In this document: piece by piece, positions 23,237-35,142 of the stretch | How positions within the stretch are numbered: the stretch's first letter is position 1 | Layout of the letters: the number at the start of each line of letters is the position of its first letter | Assembly (NCBI GenBank): GCA_022702545.1 | Contig: JAHRBC010000005.1 | Span: forward strand, 2,170,001 to 2,234,000 | From: Phycomyces nitens | Taxonomy: Eukaryota > Mucoromycota > Mucoromycetes > Mucorales > Phycomycetaceae | DNA: 64,000 nucleotides | Direction: 5' to 3' | Notes under the pieces: generated by a model | What the model was told of the DNA's origin: nothing | Databases searched by the model: none | The model's input: the letters and a program-made list of their open reading frames with translations, nothing else | Translations under genes and position numbers: made by a program

Positions 23237-25297
23237 CTTTCAATCTTCATTGTTATTTACCATCCCCTCTATCTTCATCCATATCCATATCCTCCTCCAT
23301 TCTAAGCGTGAATTCATTTGTATTTTATCCTCATGCTTGGACCCTCCACATCCCGCTCGCCCCTTTTTTTCCCTTTTTTTTTCTTTTTAAAGTAGTAGCA
23401 AGCCTCTTCCCTATCAAACCTTGTAAATACTCTTCATCTTGAACAATCAATAGTGGCTCAATATTAATCAGCAGTAAAACAAAATATTATACCCATATAT
23501 CCATCCATTTTGATATCCAAATATCCAAATATCACTATATCCAGCCTCAGTTTGCTCATTTGATCAATTGACCCTTTTCAAATAATAATAATAATAATAA
23601 TACAGTTGAAACAAATAATGATCGTATTTTACATTGACTGAAAACATGTGGGTTTTAATCCTTGGTATATACTTTTTGGTGTTTCATTCATGATAAAGAC
23701 TGTGTAGCACTTGTTGTTAGGGTATTAGTGCCTTTATGGTTTTACACAAAAGATACATGTATATAGCTAAAAGACTATAAGACCTCTGCTCCACATCCTT
23801 TGAATGGGTTTGGTCTATATGGTTCACACTCTGACCAATCCATTGATTTATGGCGAGGCTGATATTTCTATTATTATTATATATATATAGATTACACCAT
23901 GGTAGTGCATAATGCTATTGATATCGAAAGATTTTTGATGTGTAATGGTTTAGTTTGTAAAGGATACCTAATAAACTATTTCCAAAATAATCACAACCCC
24001 CTTTGCCTATAGGTGTACTCGACCATGTACACCTATAAGCCAAATTTGTTACAATCCTAATAGAGTACTTGATCTAGAGTGGTGGATCAAAATCATATGG
24101 TTTTCAAGTCAATTGTAAATGATCTTGGTGAAACTCGACTTTTTATTTTATTTATTTTCCTTTGGATTGTGATTCATGTAATAAAGGAAAAAGTAAATTG
24201 CTGGTATTATTCTTATTCTCTTGCTTATACGATGGGAAAAAACTGGAGGTCTACCATACTTGAAAGATGCCCAATTATTGTTATATTTGCAAAAAATGAC
24301 AGGGATAATCCACAATAAAAACTAATCAGGTTGAATCAGGGTGGGCAGCCTTTTTTTTTGTATTGTTTATTAGGGTGGGCAAGCCTGGAAACAGAGTAAT
24401 GATATATACACAAACACAATGTAGAATATTTCCTAACAATAATTGATTAGAAATTAATCGTCAGAGAAAAAACAAGAAAGTATAATCTGCAAACAGCCAG
24501 AAAATTGCTAATATTACAAAAAAGGACACTTTTATATATTATTGTTACCAGGAGCACAAGAATCTATTTATTTATTTATTTATTATAATAAACAGTGGGT
24601 CTTGATATCAGACCATATTTTGGTATCCGTTACTTCTCAGAACAAGCTTTGTGGTTCATCAGACCAGCTCTAGTCTATGCAGACAAAAAGGACACAGGAT
24701 CAAAGTTGGTGTTTTGCAAGGTAGATATATATCCAAATGGTTATTACCTTTTTCTTTTCTTTTTTTTTATTCTGAAACATTAAAGGGTCAAAGATCTGTA
24801 GACGGAACCTAGATGAACGAATGACAGTAGGCAAATACACAATTATACAAAATACATGTATAAAACACTATCAGAATCGTCATCAAGGGGTTCTCGCAGC
24901 AAGCAGCCCGACCTTGTATTCTTCTAGTAAGCCTAGAAAGCCTGTCAATCATGTATATGGTTCTGGTCTATCCTTGGGTGCATTAGGCAGGGACTGGGTT
25001 CTGTTTGGCAAGCATAAATGGGTGATGAATACAAATCATCTTTCACATCCTTACGCTGATTATTTAAACATGGGTATTGTAATTAGCCAAGAATCATAGT
25101 TGATAGGACCAACAATGGTCTTTATATCCATCATATAGTGCTATTCATGAGCAATTGTTTTAATGCAATGCGTGCTTGTTAATGGTACTAATACTTTGAA
25201 TCCAAGGTTTGGTGTGCACTGAATGTATGGTCCAGATTATAAGGATATTATTGTACAAAAAAAATGGTATTCATATTGTGCCTTTCTCAGACTTTTT
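23237..25297. other. Intergenic region with possible decayed coding
   Basis: About 2 kb without a supported gene. An (AAT)n tract lies at 23581-23601. At 24001-24035 a GTGTAC-centred inverted repeat forms a palindrome (CTATAGGTGTAC / GTACACCTATAG). ORFs at 24595-24783 and 24821-25099 look more protein-like than the surroundings but have no recognisable domains and could be relics. Confidence 0.4.
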
Positions 25298-28200
25298 TCA
25301 TTCTTCTTCACTATCACTCTTCAATCTTGTAAGAGAAAACACCTTGTCTCTTCCACCCGCTTCTCGGTGATCCTTTGAAAACCGGCCTTTCTTTTTAGGG
25401 GGTTCCGAGAGAGTAGGTTTATCATGCGCAGGAGACTTGGTAACACTCTTTTGATGATGAGATAAAGGGGTTTCTGATTCGTCTTCCGAAGTTTCTTCTG
25501 AGGAAACCAATAGGTCCTCTTCATCTGAGCTATCCGGGATCTGACTGGTTGTTCGAATGGAATCTAGTGCGTCTGCCATGCGAGACTTTTGGTATGCATT
25601 TTTTGCTTCCAACCGCCTTTTCATGGCTGGACCCTGGGGAGCATTAGAAGTCTCCTCCTCATCTTCATCGTCTTCTGCTTCATCTTCTCCTTCTTCTGCT
25701 TCATCTTCATCTTCTTCTATTTCCTCTTCCTCTTCAGATATCTCATCCCGTGGCAACTATAGGTATGCCAGTATGCACAGAGGTGTTAGTGCTTGAATTC
25801 TACACATGAGCAAAAGCAGAGTGTGTCTAACCTGAGAAGATACTTCAGCACCCCGAATATCTCGATGCTTTAATGCACCTAATTGTACATAAAAATGAAT
25901 TATGCATAATATTATAGATCCTCTTGAATTTCAACCAGGCTAGACAATAGTTTACCTAGTACAAATGCATCCGATGGCACATTGTTCTCATTCAACAGAA
26001 TCTTTACTTGATAAAGGACATTCTCCAATACCATCTTTAGAGCTGGTACATACGAGGCTAGATTATTGTCTTTGACTGCCTTTACATGAGAGCATATTGT
26101 CTACAAAAACATCATATTGTTAATATCATTATAGTTTCTGGTTTGCAGTATTTTACTTGAAGGATTCTAGTACTCGTCTGGAAATCCTTGAATGTCGAAA
26201 GGATTGTCTCTCTGTAGGATTTGAAAACGTTTGTGAAGAAAGGAATACAAATGGCCGTAAAGAGTTTGATAAAGACTCGGCCAGTCTTGAGCAGGTGGAT
26301 AAAGAGTTCGCGCTGGCTCTTGATCTTGATGTTATTCGTAGTGCGCTCAAAGAGCTTAACAATTCTGGAATAGTAGTTGACCATGTCTTCAAATTCCATT
26401 CCAGATGTTGGGGGATATTGTAGATTCTTGACTGTTTGGTTCAAGACAGCCTAAGGGTTCATAAGAATGGTTAGACATTAGCTAGAATTTTTTTTTTAAA
26501 AAAAAGACGTCGAGCCAAAGGTGTACTTGCTTGATAATAGTACAATGCAGTATCGGGTCTGAGGAGAGGGTAGTCCTCGTGAATTTGATCCTTTTCATCG
26601 CAGCTGTCCCTTTCGTATGTAGGCAGGACAAAGGTCATGTATTCGTACATGACTTTGATAGGATCGTCACTGAGCTGGATAGACTGTTCCACAAGGAATA
26701 AGATGTCTTTCTTTAGACCGGAGAGAAAAAAAAATAGTTAGTATGATCGAATATTCGTATTTAGTTTGGTGTGCAAAAAAAAACACGCTTACCTTGATTG
26801 TCATTCTGTCAAACCAGTTTGTGGTCAATACATGTCTAGTCGCAGCCAGTGCCCCTGCCTTCATAGAGGAAGGATCGCTCGAAAGCCCCATCATTCTGAC
26901 CAGGACCTTGCATAAATCTACAGAGGGCCTGGCCTCTAGCATATTATCGACAAAACGAGATAGGTACGTAAATGCATCTTGGATAATAGAATTAAGCGCA
27001 TTTCCTTTGGTAGGCTTTTCAGATATCCGATCGGCCAGACAGCTCACAAGGCTCTGTGAACAAAGAAAAGTCAGAATACTGTGAATTAATCGTAGAGATG
27101 CATATTACCTGTAAAATATAGCTGTTTTCTATGTTCTCAAGATCAGGCCACAGGAAGAGCTTTGAAAGAACGTTTACGCACAACCTAATACTCAATGCAA
27201 TCTCCTTTCCTCCCTTTAAGTCGCAGATATTAGCTTGGATTGTTTCCCTAATATACACCTTTGGGAACTAACCTCCTCCACTCTCCCGGGTTCGTTTTCC
27301 TAGATTAATAATATTAGTGACATGTAGGCCCTTCTTTATATATATAACAAAACCGACTTGCCTGAAGCTGAGCATCTTCATACAGATTCTCCAGGGTTTG
27401 GAGTATCAAAGGCAAATAATGAATCACCTAGTTTCAATTATTATCAATAAGGATACCATTGCCGAATTTTGTTGTTGCTTTACCTCTGTCATAAAATGAG
27501 GAGCATCCATTTTCTCCATTAAAATCGCATTAGTCGTAGGGAACTTGTCTTCATTGAGCTTTTTTTTGCCTGTCGGTCCAAGCTTTATATCTAGTTTCTG
27601 GTTCAAATCCTTCAAAAGATAGTTGCTTTCTTTATACTAATGCTTAAAAAGTTAAAAGGTGGATCTCCCAAGTAAATCTCTTTGCTCTTACATCCAGTTT
27701 GCTTTCTTCAGAACCATCAACAGGTTTCAATAGACGTAGGACATTAACCTAAAAAAAAGCATTATCAATATTCTGTTTCAATCCGTCTCTTGTGGCCAAT
27801 TGTTAGGCCCCATTTCTTTCTTTCTTTTTTTGTTGGTTACATACATCCAAAGCACGCATATATCTCCTCAAATCACTAATGGTCTCAAACTGCGGTAGAT
27901 ATGCTCGTGTCCCGGCATCTTTCTTGAAAGGAACCTTAAAGACCTCAAACTGAGAAGAATCCTGGGTAGTAGAATCAGACTTAATTGCCTGGCTGTTTTG
28001 TGTAGCGGGCTGGTTAAGGATGAAAATTATAAGCCAAAAGCATTCTTTTTTTTTCAAAAGGTACACTGTTTTTGACCTACAGAATTCAATACGTGTGCCT
28101 TTGTACCGTCTCTTGTGTCTGTGGCCGAAGAAAAGACATGGAATTCAAGAGGCACAAAGTTTGGTACATGCTTCAAGAGTTTCTCCAATACACTCTCGAG

Positions 28201-31200
28201 AGTGATGATGTTTTTTAAACGCAAGACAAGTTTCTGACGAGTTTCCATATCCTCGAGTGTAGAAAAGGCTTTGACGAGCTCTCTATACCTATCAAATATA
28301 TGATTATTTTTTTTGGAGGATCGGTAAATGGTGTATGTTGTGAATCTGTTGATTTTTTGGAATCACTTACCAGTCGACTGCATAGAACAAAAGATTGCAA
28401 GCTTCTTCAAATTCTTCTGGATGCAATTCACGGAGCATGTCCTATATAAAAGAACAGAGGTTTGAATACAAATCTTGAATGTGCCCATGTATCCCTCTTG
28501 ACTTGCATCGATATCATCGACCTGGAAAAGAATGACTCCACATCCCAGTAGAGCATCAACCTCATCCAGGTTCCCGTTTGTAATCTGCTTTTCACAACTT
28601 TGCATAAGGTTAAAGATTGAACAAAGAGGAATCATAAGCGATCGTTTCTTGGATTCTTCAATTCCATGAATCAAGTCGTAAAAGTTAATGGCAACGGGTG
28701 CTTCCTGTGTGAAGGTGTAAAAGTAATAGATTGGATTATTTTATGTATAAAGTGTGCACAGCCAAAATCTTACTTCATTATCCAAGTTCATCCACAGTTC
28801 TGGCTTAAAGGCAATATCGTGATTGCTTTGTGCAGACTCGACCTTTTGAGTGGCCTCTACTACGTCCATCACATAATTGTCGAGGAATACATTTGTCAAG
28901 TTGTCCCGGATCCACAGCTCAAATCGCCTGTCTAGACGACCGCTTCTCACAGTGTAAGCCAGTTCGTCGTACACCAACGTCAAGCACAGCTTAATTTTTT
29001 ATAAATATTAAAGGTGATTAATATACTACTTTATACAGTTTGTACTTGTGTGTCTAATAATAATAATAAAAAAAGACTTACAGGATACTTATCACAATGA
29101 CGCAGAACCATATCAATCAAATCAATGGCCTGTTTAAGCACCGGGTGTCGCAGCGCTTGCTCAGAAGTGTATGAATCAGAAGCACCTAATCAAAGAAAGA
29201 AAAAAAAGTGGGTTTAGCAAACGATACACACACACATATATATATAATAGATGTTGTACCCTGAGTACTTGAGCCGGTCGCGGCTTCCGAACAAAGCTCC
29301 TTTGATCCCAGAACCTCAATAGCCGAAAGGCATGCAATGATACCAATCTTTTTGTACTTCTCTCGTGGGTTTGATAGTTGTTTTCGGATCACAATCTGAA
29401 TATCAGACCAGAGACTAGAATCTCTTCCTCCACAATGGTCTTCAACCTAGCCACACCAAAAGTTATTTGCTAGTAAAGATGAATGACAACTTACTGTCAA
29501 TGCAAGGACGCTAAAGATATCAAAGAGTGTACGGATCTGGGAAAGCGAAAGGTTGTCGAGGTAATCCAATATTCCTTTTATAAATACTGCATAAACTGCC
29601 ATGCTTCTGGCGTCAGACTTGACCAGTTTTAAAAAGACATTGAGAGCTACATTCATTTCTACAATGTATAATCCAGAAAAATTAATAGTCAAGGAAATAC
29701 AAAAAGTAGGCCAATTGTCATGCTATTAATGTTAGTTTTCTTTTTAAAAAAGGATATTTCACCGCTGCCAATATGGGTTACAAGTAAACCAACAATTTCC
29801 TAGGGATTAACAGATAAATGTGAGACTGATGTGTATGAGGGATACATGTGCTGATTGATGCGTTTGTTACCTGGCGATAATAAGCATCGCACGACTTGAA
29901 TGCGCTGGCATAAAGTGCACCTGCACATTGAGAAACAGCGGTACTCTTTTGGTTTGAACGCAAGACGAATTCTGTCAGAGAAAGGATGGTGTTCCAATAA
30001 CTAGAGAAAGCCATTTAGGTAATATCATATAAAAAAAGAAAGAGAGAGAGAGATTCTGATGTATACCTTGTCAAGCCATTGGCATGACACAGTATTGTTT
30101 CTTCAAGAAGAGAGCCAGTGATTGCACCACTAAGGATCTTTTTCTTAAAGATAGACTCTGCCTTTTTCTTTGTGGAAGGCATTGAATGCAAGGTAAATAA
30201 TATCAAGACATCGATTACTTTGTGTTCTCGCTAGTCAGAGTCAGTTAGGTCCACATTAGCGTATTCTGGTGTTTGGACTTACTGGTCCGGCCAGTCCAGA
30301 GATTGCCTTTATCCATCCATCACACACAAACTTGTGAAATTGTAAGCCAAGTTTGATGGATTCTAGAGGTGTAAATCAGGCTTGTGTTTAGTGCAATCTA
30401 TCCAAACTACACAGGTACTTACCTAGAATCAAGGCTTCTGGAGAATTCTTATTAGAATCCTCTTTTTGTGGTTTGGATTTCTGGCTCATTGGATAATTTG
30501 ATATATCGGTCTGCTGCACTTTTCCAAGGGCTCTAAAGTCCAGCTTTTGTCGGATGCCAGTAATTACCTAGAGATTGATTTTAGAAATAGAAATAGATTT
30601 GGCTTTAATGGTAATCGTCAACCGTACGGTATCAACTGTTGTTGGAGACACTGTCTGGAGTAAGAATTTAACAATGACTGGTAGATCGTCCAATTCAGCC
30701 GAGTCCAGTCTCTCCAAGACGACCTGTCGTACATCATCCTAATGATTGGATTTTAGAACCAAAAATGCCAGCTTAATATCCAATATCTGGATCCCTAAAA
30801 AACCAAGATATGTTTTACCAAGCTTTCCGAATGAAGGGTCAGGTTAGACAAGGCATCCAAGATCGGAACCGTCAAGACAGTATTGGTCATCATGAGCTCT
30901 TTTAGATAGACCACGATAGGCTATGGGCAAAAAAAAGAGGGATGTTCAATAATCCTCTTTCTTATTATATTTTTTCTTTATTATCTGGCTGTGCAAGATG
31001 GCTTACTTTGTGTTCAGAATCATTGATAATATCAGGTAAAGAGGTAATTATCTCGTGCTGAATTATGGGGGGCGTAATATCGATAATCTACACAATATTT
31101 TCAAATACCCAGAGGATTAAAACCCTCGTGTCGACCTTTAAATGATATGCATATATATATATAAACCTCTATAAGTTTGTCCGTCAGGACTTCTGGTTCA

Positions 31201-31878
31201 ACAATGTAATCCAACCAGCGAAGTTGGTGCAGAATGAGTCGAGGAGTACAGGAGCTTGAGTTGCTAGATATAACGAATGTCAATGATGTCTGTCTAGCAC
31301 CACATTATGTAATTAATTTTACTCATTCTCTAATTCACTATAAAACTCTGGAAGTCTCTCAAGAAGATGGGTGATTATCTTTGGTTGAACAATATCCACT
31401 GCCAAGAGGGTCTTGAAAAGACTATCTGAATTTGATGTGGCTCTACAAACATGTGTGTTTTTATATATTTATATATTTCTTTCTTTTTTTCAATATCCAT
31501 CTATGCATACACCGACAAGCCAAACATATACTCTTTGTACCCTTACCGACTCGACCTTGGCACTTGTTCAGATACTGTTAAAGGCAACAGACACCTTCTA
31601 AAGATATCTACATCCTCTGTAACTGTCTCCATACTCTCTACAAACTCATCAACAATGTCTGGGTAATTGGCATGGCTGCGCAAAATGCGTCCCAACTGTC
31701 TCCGAAACAGAATTGGCTCGACCTCTGTGATGTTCAAAGTGGATCCAGATACAGAAAATAAATTGACAGCAACAAATGTACAGCATTAATAAGACATACG
31801 AAATGTGACCAAGGATCTGTCCGTGTCCAGCACACAGCCGGCCTTTTGAAGAATTTCCACAAAGATCATAATTGACAT
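25298..31878 (-). CDS. FANCD2: FANCD2, Fanconi anaemia ID-complex subunit
   Basis: A large gene in many exons separated by 40-110-nt introns. Starting at ATG 31878, the N-terminus FVEILQKAGCVLDTD, then ILFRRQLGRILRSHANYPD and VDEFVESMETV, follows FANCD2 order, and a later exon carries LILHQLRWLDYIVEPE. Middle exons form an alpha-helical solenoid (for example 26153-27047). The C-terminal region contains FEDMVNYYSRIVKLFE, FFTNVFKSYRETILSTFKDFQ and STRIL, corresponding to the conserved FANCD2 C-terminal solenoid. The last exon (25298-25756) is a very acidic Glu/Asp tail with Lys/Arg patches, as in animal FANCD2. FANCD2 pairs with FANCI, is mono-ubiquitinated and clamps DNA during crosslink repair. 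I did not locate the ubiquitinated lysine with confidence. The full exon list is not resolved here. Confidence 0.87.
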
Positions 31879-32132
31879 TTGCTTAATGGAGTAGAATCCA
31901 ACAATATATATATATATAATATATAATAAAAAAAGAGGACGCGCGTAACGCGAAAATAAGCTCGAACGCGGTATTTAGGTTTTGGGACGCGTTTATATGC
32001 AAGCCACGTGACGAGTACAACGTGCTCATGTCCGCCAAAGAGGTTCTTTATATGTAACATGTATATAAATACATGTATTTATATACATTTATATAAATCT
32101 GCTTTAAATCATTATTTATATTACTATTATTT
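31879..32132. promoter_or_regulatory. Divergent promoter region FANCD2 / dehydratase
   Basis: Only 254 bp separate the two divergent start codons. The interval contains a GCGCGTAACGCG palindrome (31943-31954), further GCG/CGCG motifs at about 31965-31990 that resemble MluI-type (ACGCGT) cell-cycle boxes, and TATA-like tracts on both sides (31900-31925, 32060-32095). Confidence 0.55.
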
Positions 32133-33720
32133 ATGGACATGATTGAAGATTCATCGGATGAAGAGAACCAACTGCTCGATGAATCTCAAACGATGCATGT
32201 CGGAACTCCCTTGGTTCACTCTTCTCGTCTAAGTGTGAAACTGAACAGGTTGGTAATGAATGATCAAAGCCATGATATATATTTTTCCAGTTTCTTACCA
32301 CAAAACAATTGAACACAAAACAGCAATATATTTCTAAAGATGGAAAATATCCAGCCTTCAGGTTCAGTAAAGATGAGGTACGCAAAGAGTTGGCTATTAG
32401 AGACATAACAGTAAAGATAACCTGTGTGGTGTGTGTGTATGTTTTTGTGCACAGAGGAATCGGTAATTTTTGTTATCGAACTGTTCAATTACGAGGCACA
32501 GACATCCGTTTCATATGTGGAGTTGGGGTAAATACTGCTCTGGCCGTTGCCTATTGCGCACGACAGCTTGGTGTGGATGCCGTGATTGTGCTGCCAAAGA
32601 ATACAAGCGAGAGTATATGTGATGGTGTTCGATTGGAAGGAGCACATCTTATATTGTTTGGGGATGTAAGTAAACTAAAGATGAACATTGGGCTAGAGTG
32701 TCAATGCAAGGTTCTGATTCGACCTGGTTCTTTTTTTTTTTTTGGACAGGACTTTAATGCATCCGAATCGCATGCTCGCAAGCTATTGAAGCGTAACGAG
32801 TAAGGAATTAGAGCACAAGGTACAAATGTCAATTCTGACAAACTACAGTGTCTATGTGCCTTCGTCAGATCATGCTCACATTTGGCAAGGACATTCTACG
32901 ATTATTCATGAACTCAAGACCCAGCTACAGAACAATCCACCTGCAGCCATCATTTGCCCTGTTGGAGGTGGAGGATTGTTAAATGGAGTTATTATGGGTC
33001 TGCAAGAAATTGGCTGGAAACAGGTTCCAGTGATTGCAGTAGAGACCCATGGAAGCAACTCCTTCCAATCCGCAGTAGTAGCAGGAAAGATGGTGACACT
33101 CCCAAGGCTGACCACAATTGCATCTAGTCTGGCAGCCAAATCTGTGAGCTCAAAGTCTCTTGAATTAAGTCTGGTTCATCCAGTAGTTCCGTTTGCAGTC
33201 AGCGATGCAATGGCAGCCGATGCAGCCAGGCTGTTTGCTGGTAAGAATTATTATCAACTGTTTATTTTCATGTTCCTGGGTGCCTCAACATGGTGCAATA
33301 GACGACAACAAGACTCTGGTAGAGGCAGCAGCAGGTGCTGGGCTGTCACTTTGCTACACTCAAATCATTCGAGACATCCTCCCTTCTCTTTCGCCCGAAA
33401 GCGATGTAGTAGTACTTGTGACAGGTGGAAGTGACATTAGTCTGGAGAAACTAGATGAATACCGTAAAAAGTACAAACGGCCACCCGTAGTTGTCAAGAG
33501 TGGCAGTGAAGTGTTTTTAAAGATGGATGATTCATTGACAAATGTCCAAGAGGTCAATATGGATGAACCATGTGGAATATCAAAAAAGGCATTAAAGGAT
33601 CTCAGTGCAAGACAGACCTACAAGACAGAGTCCATGGAAGACTGTACGATGCAGCAGACTCAAGACGAAGAAGAAAGCTATTCCTCAGCAAAGACTCCCA
33701 CACCACTCCAAAACAACTAA
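32133..33720 (+). CDS. Serine/threonine dehydratase-like PLP enzyme (fold type II)
   Basis: Join(32133..32248,32324..32377,32455..32665,32750..32799,32849..33240,33302..33720), 1,242 nt, 413 aa. The start TPLVHSSRLSVKLN and FLKMENIQPSGSVKMRG contain the Schiff-base lysine motif (SGSVK). The tetraglycine PLP-phosphate loop is intact (CPVGGGGLLNG). LFADDNKTLVEAA and VVLVTGGSDISLEKL are the usual C-terminal motifs. By family it deaminates L-serine or L-threonine to a 2-oxoacid plus ammonia. The substrate loop normally read SSGGN is GVGVN here (in RFICGVGVNTALAVA). The protein extends about 65 residues past the catalytic core with a Thr/Ser/Glu-rich tail. No ACT domain is present, so it is catabolic-type rather than biosynthetic. 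Confidence 0.87.
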
Positions 33721-33881
33721 TAATACAATCTTCATCCCACCATTACCATACAACAAACATCTAAATAGCATAATTCACCCTTTCAATAATAAAACAAAAA
33801 ACACAAAAAGGTAGTCGAGATGGTTATTATGATTAGGATTATGATTAGGTAGTTTTCTAATTAATATTGGTTCTGTAGGAT

Positions 33882-35142
33882 CTATTCCTTGGTTCCCAGT
33901 CTATTATTTTCGGCATCTTCTTTTAAACTCTTCAGGGCTTCATAGACAATTGATGTGATTCTTATTCTGGCCTCTTGCTCACTTAGCTTGCCTTGATGCC
34001 ACTCATCCAATACATCCTGGACATCAATTGGCTCACCAAAGACGACAGTAATTGGTTTGAACAATTGAACAAATGGCCCCTTTAATGGTCTGATAATCTC
34101 CATCCCTTTATTATTATGTACAGTGAGCCCAAGGTCAGGTACTCCATTGATTCTCAACTACTCTTATCCCTCTTTTTTTTTTCTTTCTGGGTGCTAGTAT
34201 ATACATATATATATATATATTTATATTTATATTTTTAAACACTTGCCTTTATGCCAAACAGGAATGATGATCGGGCACTCCTTTGCTTCCATTACAATAC
34301 GGCCAATGCCCCATTTGAATCTAATCAAATCATCTCCTTGATTAACACGGGCCTCGGGAAATATATGGATCCATTGGTGTTGGTCCATCTTGTGAATAGC
34401 AAAATCAACAGCTGGTTGATAGACACCTGCTCCACGCATGGTTGGGATACCTTGGCCAAGTGAAAAAAAGAGGGATTTAAAGCTATAGGTCCAAATGAGC
34501 TCAAGACAATAGTAATAATAAAAAACGCATGGATGTACGATGATGGCCATTGATTAGACTTACAGACTTGTGTAGCAGATGTCTGCAGCACCCAAGACCC
34601 AACGCATCTTTGTGACAGAAAACAGAGTTTTAGTGGGAAGCACACCCCAGAGGAAAGGATCATCCCAGACAGATGCATGGTTGGATACTAAATGGGTATA
34701 CTTTGGTTATTCCATTCCAATGCAAATCTTGTGCGTTGTGATATACATGTATATACATATATGTATTTATACCAGTTATTAGGCCTCTTGAGCGATTTTC
34801 TTGATCAATGATAGCCAATGCAGGCTCCATATTGTGGGTATGAGTGTCATTGAGACAGTAGATAAAGAACTTGCCAAATGAACCCACACAACCCATAACC
34901 AGACTGCTAAAGACGTTCCAGGTCATGGAATTGGCAGGGTAAGGTGGCTCAAATCGTTTCTTGATAAACCCTGGTATGGTTTCCCAGTCAAAGGGTGGCG
35001 GTGTATAGACTGCAGTGAGTGCAGCAGGGCTCTTTTGGTCCTCTGTATGTTTCTTAAACACGTAATAGGCCACACTTGCAGAAGCCGTTACTGAGCCAAA
35101 CTTTACCAGTCGACCAGGACGAAGGAATAATAGGGGGCGCAT
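33882..35142 (-). CDS. TAZ1: Tafazzin-type lysophospholipid acyltransferase
   Basis: Complement(join(33882..34152,34243..34482,34564..34687,34773..35142)), 1,005 nt, 334 aa. The catalytic HX4D box is VSNHASVWDDP, followed by KMRWVLGAADICYT. The second conserved block WIHIFPEARVNQ and LRFKWGIGRIVMEA, PIIIPVWHKG, identify tafazzin rather than a PlsC-type LPAAT. The N-terminus has one short hydrophobic, Arg-flanked segment (LVKFGSVTASASVAYYVFK), fitting mitochondrial membrane insertion. Tafazzin is a transacylase that remodels cardiolipin acyl chains. The model relies on a gtgttt donor before the last exon, which is a little weak. The 3' end converges with the dehydratase gene, 161 bp away. Confidence 0.9.

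Noticed and set aside
27598..27615. GGTTCAAATCC, a tRNA T-arm-like motif
   Set aside because: It lies inside a coding exon of FANCD2 with no cloverleaf around it.
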